Shown here piece by piece: positions 17,492-25,495 of a stretch of 39,224 nucleotides of DNA. A model generated the notes under the pieces. That model was not told the DNA's origin, searched no databases, and was given only the letters and a program-made list of their open reading frames with translations. The stretch is from Candidatus Pelagibacter sp. (GTDB lineage: Bacteria; Pseudomonadota; Alphaproteobacteria; Pelagibacterales; Pelagibacteraceae): the NCBI GenBank assembly GCA_002704625.1, contig PAGZ01000020.1, forward strand, positions 1 through 39,224, in the 5' to 3' direction. Position 1 is the stretch's first letter; each line of letters begins with the position of its first letter. Both the position numbers and the translations under genes were made by a program.

Positions 17492-18244
17492 TTATTCAAT
17501 TTTTCCACCATCTACAACAATGTTTTGACCATTAACATATGTAGATAAATCGCTTGCTAAAAATAAAGCAACATTTGCTACTTCAATTGGTTCCCCCAAT
17601 CTTTGAAGACTAAAATTTTTAATTTTATTTTCGATTTGTTCTTTTGGTGTATTTTTAATCAACATGTCAGTTTTAATAAGGCCTGGAGATATAGAGTTAA
17701 CTCTTATTTTAAGTCTGCCTAGTTCTTGACTAAGATTCTTAGTAGCACTTTCGACAGCTGCTTTGCTTGCTGAGTAAGAAAAACGACCAGGGTTCGCCTC
17801 TTTAGCAGATATTGATGAAATATTAATTATTGAAGAGTTTTTATTAGAGTGCATTATTTTAATTACATATTGAACAAACATAAATGTATTAAAAAAATTT
17901 ATATCGAATATTTTTTTCATATCTTCAATTTTTGTCATTTGAAAAAGCGAAACTTTTAAAACACCTGCATTATTTACTAGTATATCTATCTTTTTATTAA
18001 AGTTTTTAATTTCATCAAATGCTTTTTTTATAATTTCTGGGTTATCTAAATCAAAAAGAATTGGTTTTATAAAAATTTTATTTTTTTTTTCTAAATCTTT
18101 CCTTATTTCATCAAATTCTTTGTTTATATTTCTTACACACGCATAAATATTTGAACCATTTTCAGCATATTTCTGAAGTATACTTAAGCCTATACCTCTA
18201 TTACATCCGGTTATAATTGAAACTTTATCTTTTAACAAATTCAT
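17492..18244 (-). CDS. short-chain dehydrogenase/reductase (FabG-like)
   Basis: 250 aa classical SDR. The cofactor loop is TGCNRGIG (12-19), followed by NNAG (91-94), the catalytic S144-Y157-K161 triad (NISS and YSASK), and a C-terminal YVNGQNIVVDGG typical of 3-oxoacyl-ACP reductases. It should reduce a keto group with NAD(P)H. Next to transketolase subunits and an ACP, it could reduce the ketone left after ketol transfer, or a beta-keto group on the carrier. The catalytic tetrad looks complete, so it should be active. Confidence 0.88.
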   Translation of the reverse strand: MNLLKDKVSIITGCNRGIGLSILQKYAENGSNIYACVRNINKEFDEIRKDLEKKNKIFIKPILFDLDNPEIIKKAFDEIKNFNKKIDILVNNAGVLKVSLFQMTKIEDMKKIFDINFFNTFMFVQYVIKIMHSNKNSSIINISSISAKEANPGRFSYSASKAAVESATKNLSQELGRLKIRVNSISPGLIKTDMLIKNTPKEQIENKIKNFSLQRLGEPIEVANVALFLASDLSTYVNGQNIVVDGGKIE

Positions 18245-18254
18245 TTATGAAAAT

Positions 18255-19157
18255 TTATAATTGAAACTTTTTAAGTTCAATTTTTTTTCTTTTTTGTAAA
18301 AATTCCCTATACATTTGGTTTGCACTCCCGCCGCTATCCATTTTTTGAGTAGGGTCTGATTTTCTTGTTGCCAAAAGATAAGACTGTTCGGGAGTAAGCT
18401 TTTCAAGCACAATCTTATCCAAAAATTTTTTATAATTTAATAATTGATCTTGATCTCTGCTTTTTACATTAACCATAATCATTTTTCTTGGATCACCGCT
18501 ATAATTTTTTGCTCCTGCGTGCCAAATGTTTAGGTTTGCAACAATAATTGTACCAGCATTTACTAAAACTCTTTTTTCATATTTGTTCTCTTTATTAATA
18601 TCAATATACTCGTCAGGATAACCAGGTATTCTATGTGATTTAGGAACAATCCTAATTGCACCATTCTTTATTGTAGTATCATCTAAAAAACAGAAGCAAA
18701 CAACTCCCGTGAATTTTTCTTTAGTTGAAAATCTTGGGTTTCCATCGATGTGTATTCTTTGTTCACCAAACCCTTTTTGTGGATTTCTCAGATTTACCCC
18801 AGCAATTTTCAAATCAGATTTTAAGACATGATGTGCTGCAGCAAGTATTTCTGGTATTGTGATTAATCCTAAAAAAACATCATGTTTATTTACCAATGCT
18901 CCTAAGCGATCTGCACCTTCTTCAAATTTTTTCCCTGGCTTATAATGTTTTTCTTTACCTTCCCATCCTCCTTTATCGTTCTCTGATTTAATTAGTCTGT
19001 TTGCTTCTTCATTAAGGGAACGGAGGTTTTTTAACATGTACCCACATTTTTGAAAAATAACAAAACCATCTTGATCTAGCTTTTTTTTCTGCGAAGAGGA
19101 TAAAATATCTTCTTTTATTTTTAAATTTCTAAAAAGTTCTTTTGTATTTTTGATCAT
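18255..19157 (-). CDS. phytanoyl-CoA dioxygenase (PhyH) family protein
   Basis: 300 aa. Fe(II) ligands are H136 and D138 (RIHIDGNPR, 134-142) and H213 (NIWHAGAKN, 210-218), with R224 positioned to bind 2-oxoglutarate. AIRIVPKSHR (167-176) is the usual PhyH strand before the distal histidine. It is longer than, and clearly not a duplicate of, the PhyH-like protein at 7873. It is encoded directly after the regulator (3-base gap) and before the SDR, so it belongs to the same minus-strand operon. Hydroxylation of a lipid, sugar or carrier-bound intermediate is the likely reaction; the substrate is unknown. Confidence 0.82.
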   Translation of the reverse strand: MIKNTKELFRNLKIKEDILSSSQKKKLDQDGFVIFQKCGYMLKNLRSLNEEANRLIKSENDKGGWEGKEKHYKPGKKFEEGADRLGALVNKHDVFLGLITIPEILAAAHHVLKSDLKIAGVNLRNPQKGFGEQRIHIDGNPRFSTKEKFTGVVCFCFLDDTTIKNGAIRIVPKSHRIPGYPDEYIDINKENKYEKRVLVNAGTIIVANLNIWHAGAKNYSGDPRKMIMVNVKSRDQDQLLNYKKFLDKIVLEKLTPEQSYLLATRKSDPTQKMDSGGSANQMYREFLQKRKKIELKKFQL

Positions 19158-19160
19158 TTT

Positions 19161-19481
19161 TTACTTACGTTTATTTTGTCGTAGTTCTCTTTTAAGTTCA
19201 TCATATTCTCTCATTTTTCTTTTCATGAAATTTAATGTAAGCTTCGTTCTCACCGAAATACCTTTTGGAGTGATTACATATTGTAAATAATTAATTTTAT
19301 TTGATTGATTTTTAAAATTTTTGATTTTTACGAGACCTTTTTGTTTAAGTGCATTTAGGCAATAATTAATTTTGCCAAGGCTCATTCCCAGAGATGAGGA
19401 CAAATCTCTTTGTGAAACATCTGAATCTTTTCCTATTTTCCTTAAAAGCTTTAAATATTCTTCATTATCATCAATTTTCAT
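19161..19481 (-). CDS. EPS-associated MarR-family transcriptional regulator
   Basis: 106 aa from the ATG at 19481; a TTG at 19502 would add seven residues without a clear benefit. It is a small winged-helix protein matching the MarR_EPS type found in exopolysaccharide loci: SQRDLSSSLGMSLGKINYCLNAL is the helix-turn-helix region, then KGLVKIKNF, the wing, VITPKGI, and a C-terminal charged helix (KRKMREYDELKREL) suited to dimerisation. It heads the minus-strand operon, and a perfect 15-bp palindrome lies 44 bases upstream of the ATG. The same palindrome heads three other blocks of the locus, so I infer an autoregulated local regulator of glycan genes. Ligand and sign of control are unknown. Confidence 0.85.
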   Translation of the reverse strand: MKIDDNEEYLKLLRKIGKDSDVSQRDLSSSLGMSLGKINYCLNALKQKGLVKIKNFKNQSNKINYLQYVITPKGISVRTKLTLNFMKRKMREYDELKRELRQNKRK

Positions 19482-19524
19482 TACTCCAAATATAACTTTC
19501 AAATTCTTTACTGTAAAGCTTAAT

Positions 19525-19539
19525 GTTCAACTATTGAAC
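19525..19539. promoter_or_regulatory. operator-like palindrome, copy 3, between regulator and ABC exporter
   Basis: GTTCAACTATTGAAC with perfect 6-base arms, placed between the divergent regulator gene and the ABC exporter gene. On the plus strand the right arm TTGAAC (19534-19539) works as a -35, with TATTAT (19556-19561) 16 bases on. On the minus strand the left arm also reads TTGAAC, with AAGAAT (19508-19503) 16 bases on. One site could therefore control both directions. Confidence 0.8.
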
Positions 19540-19561
19540 TGTATAATATTATGTATATTAT
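19534..19561 (+). promoter_or_regulatory. promoter of the 19586-29533 operon
   Basis: -35 TTGAAC (19534-19539), a 16-base spacer, and -10 TATTAT (19556-19561), 24 bases before the ATG at 19586. The same pair with the same spacing is found at 29550-29577, which supports it. A TATAAT at 19542-19547 is closer to the palindrome but has no good -35. Confidence 0.5.
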
Positions 19562-19585
19562 AAGTGCTTTAAAATTAAATATTTA

Positions 19586-21328
19586 ATGAATTATATAAAA
19601 AAAACCTGGTCATTATTTTCAAGCAAAAATAGATTAAACGCAATTTTTCTATACTTTTTAATTATTATAAATGTTTTTTTAGAAATTTTAAGTATAGGTT
19701 CAATTATTCCAATTTTAATTTTTTTTTTAGAAGATAATATTGCAGTTAAATATCCAATTATTAAAAGTATTTTAAATCTTTTTTCATTTGAATATCAAGA
19801 TAATACATTTTTTATATTTTTACTATTTTCAATTTTAGTTTTATTTATAGTTAAATCAATCTCATTAACTCTTCAGGTTTTTTTAGAAAGCAATTTATCT
19901 TCAAGAGTTCATTACGATGTCAGAGGCAGATTATTTAATAAATATATTTTTAGTGACATAGCATTTCACAATGAAAAAAACTCAGGAACAATAATTACTA
20001 ATCTTACAAAAGAAATTGATTTTCTACACCACGCTGTATTTCATATGTTAAATCTATTCTCTCAAGCAACTCTGGCACTTGCAATAATTTTTGCTCTTTT
20101 CATTTTTAAGCCATATGAATTTTTAATTATTTTTTCAATTATCGCAATGGTTTTATTAATTTATAATATTTTAACTTCAAAAAATTTAAAAAAAATTAGC
20201 AGTGAAAGACAAGAACTAGATCAAAAAGTTGTTCAAAAAATTCAAAGTGGCTTAGGTGGTATAAGAGAAATAAAAGTTTTTAATGCTGAAAAAAAATTTT
20301 TAGACTCGTTTCGTTTAGTAGATAATAGTTTATTTAAAATAACTAAACTTACTCAAATTTTAACAAATTTGCCTAAATTATTTTTAGAACTCTCAATTGT
20401 TGTGGCAATTTTAATAATTTTATATTTTTTAATGAGCTCAACAAACGATACTAGTGTAATTTTTACTACTGTTGGTGTATTTACCCTAGCCTCAATAAAA
20501 CTTTTACCTTCAGTAAATAAAATTTATCAAAGTTATCAATCATTTAAGGTATGTTCGCCATCTGTAAATGTTTTACATAGTGAAATTGAAATTATAAAAA
20601 AAAGCGCACAATTACTAAATAAAAAAGTAAATGGTATGAAAAACCAGGAAAAAATAAAATTTTTAAAAAATATAGAAATTAAAAATTTATTTTTTAATTA
20701 TTTGTCTGGGAAAAAAATCTTTGAAGATGCTTTTTTTTCAATATCAAAATTTGATTTTATTGGAATTAAAGGCAAAAGCGGAATCGGGAAAAGTACACTA
20801 GTGGATCTAATTATTGGTTTACAACTTCCAAATAAAGGCGGTGTATTTGTTGATGGAGTAAATACAAATACAAATATAAGAAACTGGCAAAATAAAATTA
20901 GTTATGTGCCCCAAGAAGTTTTTCTTCTTGATGATACAATTAAGAATAATATTTTGTTTCAATTTGGAGCAAAAGAATCAAATGATAAAAAGTTCATAAA
21001 AGTTTGTAAAGACGCAGAAATCTATGACGCTTTTTTTAATCTACCAAAAAGTTTTGAAACTAAAGTTGGTGAAAGAGGATCTAGGATTTCTAGTGGACAA
21101 AGGCAAAGAATTGGATTAGCCAGAGCTTTATACAGGGAACCTGAATTACTAGTATTAGATGAAACTACTAGCTCTTTAGATACAGATACTAAGAACAAAA
21201 TATTACAAACTATTAAAAAAATAAATGAGAATGTTACTATAATAATGGTCTCACATGACAATGAAGTTTTAAAAAATTGCAATAAAGTTTTTGAAATTAA
21301 AGATAATAAAATAAACCAATTGAATTAA
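19586..21328 (+). CDS. ABC exporter (MsbA/PglK-like half-transporter)
   Basis: 580 aa, one transmembrane domain fused to one ATPase domain, functioning as a homodimer in the inner membrane. Hydrophobic segments lie near 18-48, 74-100, 155-195 and 262-300. The ATPase has Walker A GKSGIGKST (396-404), Q-loop VPQE (441-444), signature ISSGQRQR (501-508, where LSGGQ is usual), Walker B LLVLDE (521-526) and H-loop H557. As no Wzx-type flippase is seen in the window, this is the best candidate for flipping a lipid-linked glycan, as PglK does; lipid A export by a second MsbA is the alternative. It opens the operon and is 7 bases from neuB. Confidence 0.87.
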   Translation: MNYIKKTWSLFSSKNRLNAIFLYFLIIINVFLEILSIGSIIPILIFFLEDNIAVKYPIIKSILNLFSFEYQDNTFFIFLLFSILVLFIVKSISLTLQVFLESNLSSRVHYDVRGRLFNKYIFSDIAFHNEKNSGTIITNLTKEIDFLHHAVFHMLNLFSQATLALAIIFALFIFKPYEFLIIFSIIAMVLLIYNILTSKNLKKISSERQELDQKVVQKIQSGLGGIREIKVFNAEKKFLDSFRLVDNSLFKITKLTQILTNLPKLFLELSIVVAILIILYFLMSSTNDTSVIFTTVGVFTLASIKLLPSVNKIYQSYQSFKVCSPSVNVLHSEIEIIKKSAQLLNKKVNGMKNQEKIKFLKNIEIKNLFFNYLSGKKIFEDAFFSISKFDFIGIKGKSGIGKSTLVDLIIGLQLPNKGGVFVDGVNTNTNIRNWQNKISYVPQEVFLLDDTIKNNILFQFGAKESNDKKFIKVCKDAEIYDAFFNLPKSFETKVGERGSRISSGQRQRIGLARALYREPELLVLDETTSSLDTDTKNKILQTIKKINENVTIIMVSHDNEVLKNCNKVFEIKDNKINQLN

Positions 21329-21335
21329 AAAAATT

Positions 21336-22343
21336 ATGAAGAATAAAATTTGGAATGGGAAATATGGACCACTAATTATCGCAGAAATTGGTGGAAATCA
21401 TGAGGGAAATTTCAACTATGCGAAAAAGTTAGTTCAAAAGGCAATAAAATCAGGTGTAGATGTTGTAAAGTTACAAATTTATGATGGACAGAATTTGGTA
21501 AGCAAAATTGAGTCAAAGAAGAGATTTAATCATTTCAAAAAATTTGAACTTACAAAAAACCAGCATATTTACCTTGCAAAACTTTGTAAAAAAAATAAAG
21601 TTGGATACTCTGCTTCAGTTTGGAGCGTAAATTCAATTTCTTGGATTAATAAATATTTAAATTTTTATAAAATTGGTTCGGGAGACTTAACAGCTTATCC
21701 AATTATAAAAACAATCGCAAAAACAAGTAAACCAATTATTTTATCAACAGGTTTGTCTAGTTTAAAAGAAATTAAAGAAACTCTTAATTTTATATTTAAA
21801 GTAAACCCAAAATATAAAGATAAAAAAAAATTATCTGTTTTGCAATGTACATCACTTTATCCAACCTTGGATAAGGAAGTAAATTTAAATGTTATTCAAA
21901 ATTTAAAAAAAAATCTTAAAATCACAGTCGGCTACTCACATCATAATGAAGGATCCCTTGCTCTATTAGCAGCATATACATTGGGAGCAGAAATTTTAGA
22001 ATTTCACTTTACTGATGATAGAAAAGGAAAAACCTTTAGAGATCACAAAATATCTCTGAATCCAAAAGAAACAGTCGAACTTATTAAAAACATAAAAAAA
22101 ATAAAAAATATTTTAGGACGAGGCACAAAACTTCCTATCAAAAGAGAAATTACATCCAAACACATCAAAACATTTAGAAGATCAATTTATGCAAAAAAAT
22201 TTATTCAGAAAGGCAAAAAAATATCTGAGGATGATCTGACGGTATTAAGACCCAATACTGGTTTAGACTCGAGAAAATTTTATGATTTAATTGGAAAAAA
22301 AATAAAACGAAATACAAAACCATTCGAAAAGATAAAAATATGA
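21336..22343 (+). CDS. neuB: N-acetylneuraminate synthase family (NeuB-like nonulosonate synthase)
   Basis: 335 aa, the normal length. It is a TIM barrel followed by a SAF (antifreeze-like) domain. Visible motifs are LIIAEIGGNHEG (13-24), KIGSGDL (112-118), STGL (137-140), GYSHH (199-203), EFHFT (222-226) and RDHKIS (235-240). The SAF domain starts about residue 281 (RRSIYAKKFIQKG). The enzyme condenses PEP with a six-carbon amino sugar to give a nine-carbon nonulosonic acid. Two cytidylyltransferase-containing proteins follow, as expected for CMP activation. No NeuC, aminotransferase or dehydratase specific to this path is in the window, so which acid it makes (sialic, legionaminic or other) cannot be told. 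Confidence 0.87.
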   Translation: MKNKIWNGKYGPLIIAEIGGNHEGNFNYAKKLVQKAIKSGVDVVKLQIYDGQNLVSKIESKKRFNHFKKFELTKNQHIYLAKLCKKNKVGYSASVWSVNSISWINKYLNFYKIGSGDLTAYPIIKTIAKTSKPIILSTGLSSLKEIKETLNFIFKVNPKYKDKKKLSVLQCTSLYPTLDKEVNLNVIQNLKKNLKITVGYSHHNEGSLALLAAYTLGAEILEFHFTDDRKGKTFRDHKISLNPKETVELIKNIKKIKNILGRGTKLPIKREITSKHIKTFRRSIYAKKFIQKGKKISEDDLTVLRPNTGLDSRKFYDLIGKKIKRNTKPFEKIKI

Positions 22344-23767
22344 AAAATAAAATTATAAATCCTGAAGTTACAGTATATATTACCAATTATAATTATGGGA
22401 AATATATTTCGCAAGCAATCAAAAGTTGTCTAAACCAATCTTTTAGAAATTTAGAAATATTAATTATAGATGATGGGTCTACAGATAATTCACAAAAAAT
22501 AATAAATAAATTTGCAACTAAATATTCCAATGTTTATGCAATTTTTAAAAAAAATCAGGGTCTAATCAAATCTTGCAATACCGGCTTAAGAGCAGCTAGA
22601 GGAAAATATATTCTTAGATTAGATGCCGATGATTGGCTAGATAGTAATGCTGTAGAAATAATGCACTTAAATCTTGAGAAAAATATAGACAAGGAACTTA
22701 TTTTTCCCGATTATTATGAAGTTGACACAAATGGAAAAATCTTACACACGATAAGAAGACATGATTTTAAAAAAGTAAAATTATTTGACCAACCAGCGCA
22801 TGGTGCATGCACTTTATTTAGAAGAAAAACTCTATTATTAAATGGTGGTTATGACGAAAATTTTAATGCCCAAGACGGCGTAGATATTTGGTTGAGATTT
22901 CAAAAAAAATTTAAAGTAATGAATTTAAACATTCCATTATTTTACTATAGAAAACATGGAACGAGCCTTTCTGACAACAGTGGCAAAATTCTTAAAAATA
23001 GAAATAAAATACTATTCAAAAATAGCAAATTAAAAAAAAGGGTTGTAGGTTTTATCCCAATAAGAGGGGAAAAATTAGACAAGTTTTCAAATGTATTTAG
23101 AAAAATTGGCAAAAAGTATTTAATAGATTGGACAATAGATAACCTATTAAAATCTGAACTTATTACAGATGTAATAATTTCTAGTCCAGATAAAAAAATT
23201 TTAAATTATATAAAAAATAAAAAAAACCCAAGACTTTTACCAATTAAACGGGAGATATCTTTGGCCTCAATGAATGTTTTACTTGATACTTCAATAAATC
23301 ACGCACTAAAAAAATACAGAAAACTCAAGGGTTTCATGCCAGATTATACCTTGGTTTCTAAACTAAATTGTCCATTTAGAAATTTCATGCATATAGATAA
23401 TTCTATTAATACTATGCAAATATTTGAATTAGATATGGTAATGGGTGTTTCTTCTCAAAATAAGATGTATTTTAATCATAATGGAAAAACTCTAACCCCA
23501 TTAAGGACATACGATAAAAATAAACTTCAAGTTCAAAAAGGAAAAAAAATAAATATTAAAATTGAATCTGAAGAACTTTATTCAGAGAGTGGCAATTTTA
23601 TTTTATACAATAATCAAAGTGATAAAAATTTCGACAATTTTAAAAAATTAAAAATTGGACATGAAATATTAGATAAACTTTCGGCTTTTGAGATTAACAA
23701 TGAATTTGAATGGTTGATTGCTGAAAATATTTCTAAAAATATAAAAAAATTTAATCGTTTAATATAA
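22340..23767 (+). CDS. GT2 glycosyltransferase fused to a degenerate cytidylyltransferase-like domain
   Basis: 475 aa, two parts. Residues ~1-225 are a GT-A family 2 glycosyltransferase: YITNYNYGKYI (13-23), DDGSTD (44-49), the DxD-type DADD (95-98) and QDGVDIW (178-184). Residues ~234-440 resemble a CMP-acylneuraminate synthetase (VVGFIPIRGEKLDKFSN, then DVIISSPD), but the CTP-binding RxGSKxxxxKN has decayed to RGEKLDKFSN, so this part may bind but not catalyse. It overlaps neuB by 4 bases (ATGA) and ends 5 bases before another cytidylyltransferase. A transferase handling the nonulosonate or its CMP form is a fair inference. The fusion itself seems real: one uninterrupted frame and no internal start needed. 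Confidence 0.75.
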   Translation: MKNKIINPEVTVYITNYNYGKYISQAIKSCLNQSFRNLEILIIDDGSTDNSQKIINKFATKYSNVYAIFKKNQGLIKSCNTGLRAARGKYILRLDADDWLDSNAVEIMHLNLEKNIDKELIFPDYYEVDTNGKILHTIRRHDFKKVKLFDQPAHGACTLFRRKTLLLNGGYDENFNAQDGVDIWLRFQKKFKVMNLNIPLFYYRKHGTSLSDNSGKILKNRNKILFKNSKLKKRVVGFIPIRGEKLDKFSNVFRKIGKKYLIDWTIDNLLKSELITDVIISSPDKKILNYIKNKKNPRLLPIKREISLASMNVLLDTSINHALKKYRKLKGFMPDYTLVSKLNCPFRNFMHIDNSINTMQIFELDMVMGVSSQNKMYFNHNGKTLTPLRTYDKNKLQVQKGKKINIKIESEELYSESGNFILYNNQSDKNFDNFKKLKIGHEILDKLSAFEINNEFEWLIAENISKNIKKFNRLI

Positions 23768-23772
23768 TTAAA

Positions 23773-25494
23773 ATGAAAAAATATAATATTTTAGGTGTTA
23801 TACTTGCTAGGGGTGGTTCCAAAGGTATTAAAAAAAAGAATATAAAGTTAATTTGTGGTCATCCTTTAATAAGTTATTCAATTTATGCTGGGATAAAATC
23901 TAAATATATTGATAGACTAATAGTTTCAACTGACAGTTCTGAAATAAAAAATGTATCACTAAGTTATGGGGCAGAGGTTCCTTTTCTTAGACCTAAAAAA
24001 CTTTCAGAGGATCATGTTTGGTCAAGAGATGCTCTAAAACATGCTGTGCTAGAAGCTGAGAAAATTTATAATGAAAAATATGACTACATAGTAGAGCTGC
24101 CTGCAGTTGGTCCACTTAGATCATCTTCTAGTTTAGATAGTTCGATAAAGAAATTAATCAGGACTGGTTGCGACTCAGTGATAGGAGTCACAAGAGTTTA
24201 TGATCGACATCCTTTGAGAATTAAAAAAATCAAAAAAGATAAAATTTTTGATTTTTATTCTAAATACAAAGAAGGAGAGTCATCCAGAAGACAAGCCCTA
24301 AAACCAGCTTATGTAAGAAACGGATCTATATATGCCATGAAAAGGAAAACAATTATAGATAAGTTTTCAAGAGTAGGTAAAATTTCAAGACCTTTTATTA
24401 TGGATGGGGTCGAGTCTGTAAATATTGATGAGATAACTGATTTATATACTACAGAAAAAATTATTCAAATAGGTTTGTGTAAAAATAAACCAGCAGATAT
24501 TTATAATGATAAAAAAATTTCAATATCAAAGAATAATAAAAATAAGGAAAATATTCTAGTATCATATCCAAAAGAGATTTTCTTAAGTGTCAAAAATAAA
24601 AATATAAATAATTATAATTATATTTTTTGTGATATTAAAAACATCAATGAGATTGAAAAAAGCAAAATCAAAAAAATTAAAGCATGGATAGTACCTACTA
24701 ATGGCCTGGTTAAAATAGATAAAAAAATATTAAATCTTTTTTCGTCTCTACAATATCTAGCTTCAGCTGCGACTGGTTTTACACATTTAGACCTTAAAGA
24801 AATAAAAAAAAAGAAAATTACATTAATTAAACTTGAGAATATTAAAGATACAAAAAATATATATGCATCTTCAGAATATTGTCTGTTGCTAATTCTTGCA
24901 ACAATTCGAAAACTAAGAAAAGCAATTGAAGTTGTTAATCAAGGAAATTGGAGAAACCATGAAAAAATATTAAGAGGAAATGAAATTTCTAAATTTAGAT
25001 TTGGTTTGTACGGCTTTGGAAGAATAGGAAAAAATATTTTTAAACATTTAAAATTAATGAGCAATAAAATTCACTTTTTTGATCCAAATGTAAAAAAAAC
25101 AAAAGGTATTAAAAGATATAAATTAATTAATGAATTTCTAAAAAATACTGATTGTTTAGTTATTTGTTCAAAATTAAATGATAAAAATTTTAAATTTTTT
25201 AATAACAAAACTCTAAAATTGCTTAGAAAAGGATCAGTAGTAATCAATATTTCTAGAGGAGAAATTGTTAACGAAAATGATCTAATTAAACTTTTGAGAA
25301 GCAAGCATATATCAAGTTATGGGACAGATGTTATCTCGAATGAAAATAGAATTTTAAGAAAACAAAATCCCCTAATTAATTTCTCTAAAAAAAATGATAA
25401 TATTTTAGTTTCCCCTCATATTGGGGGGCTTACCTTTGAGTCGGAATCTAAAGCTTTAAATATAATTATGAACAAGTTATTTAAAAAAATTTAA
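23773..25494 (+). CDS. CMP-nonulosonate synthetase fused to a D-2-hydroxyacid dehydrogenase
   Basis: 573 aa, two domains. Residues ~1-235 are an intact CMP-acylneuraminate synthetase: ILARGGSKGIKKKN (10-23), VSTDSSEI (51-58) and the ELPAVGPLRS stretch (109-118). Residues ~258-573 are a D-isomer-specific 2-hydroxyacid dehydrogenase: the NAD loop GLYGFGRIGKN (411-421), INISRGEIVN (491-500) with catalytic R495, and VSPHIGG (546-552) with catalytic H549. The second domain would oxidise or reduce a 2-hydroxy/2-keto acid. Joining it to an enzyme that activates a 2-keto sugar acid is unusual and suggests a reaction on the C-2 keto group or on a precursor. It sits after neuB and the GT2 fusion in one operon. 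Confidence 0.85.
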   Translation: MKKYNILGVILARGGSKGIKKKNIKLICGHPLISYSIYAGIKSKYIDRLIVSTDSSEIKNVSLSYGAEVPFLRPKKLSEDHVWSRDALKHAVLEAEKIYNEKYDYIVELPAVGPLRSSSSLDSSIKKLIRTGCDSVIGVTRVYDRHPLRIKKIKKDKIFDFYSKYKEGESSRRQALKPAYVRNGSIYAMKRKTIIDKFSRVGKISRPFIMDGVESVNIDEITDLYTTEKIIQIGLCKNKPADIYNDKKISISKNNKNKENILVSYPKEIFLSVKNKNINNYNYIFCDIKNINEIEKSKIKKIKAWIVPTNGLVKIDKKILNLFSSLQYLASAATGFTHLDLKEIKKKKITLIKLENIKDTKNIYASSEYCLLLILATIRKLRKAIEVVNQGNWRNHEKILRGNEISKFRFGLYGFGRIGKNIFKHLKLMSNKIHFFDPNVKKTKGIKRYKLINEFLKNTDCLVICSKLNDKNFKFFNNKTLKLLRKGSVVINISRGEIVNENDLIKLLRSKHISSYGTDVISNENRILRKQNPLINFSKKNDNILVSPHIGGLTFESESKALNIIMNKLFKKI

Positions 25495-25495
25495 T

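Noticed and set aside
18260..18281. Hairpin followed by a T8 run on the plus strand, terminator-like
   Set aside because: It lies within the 3' coding end of a minus-strand gene and has the wrong orientation for it. It could only stop antisense read-through, and the stem carries a bulge.
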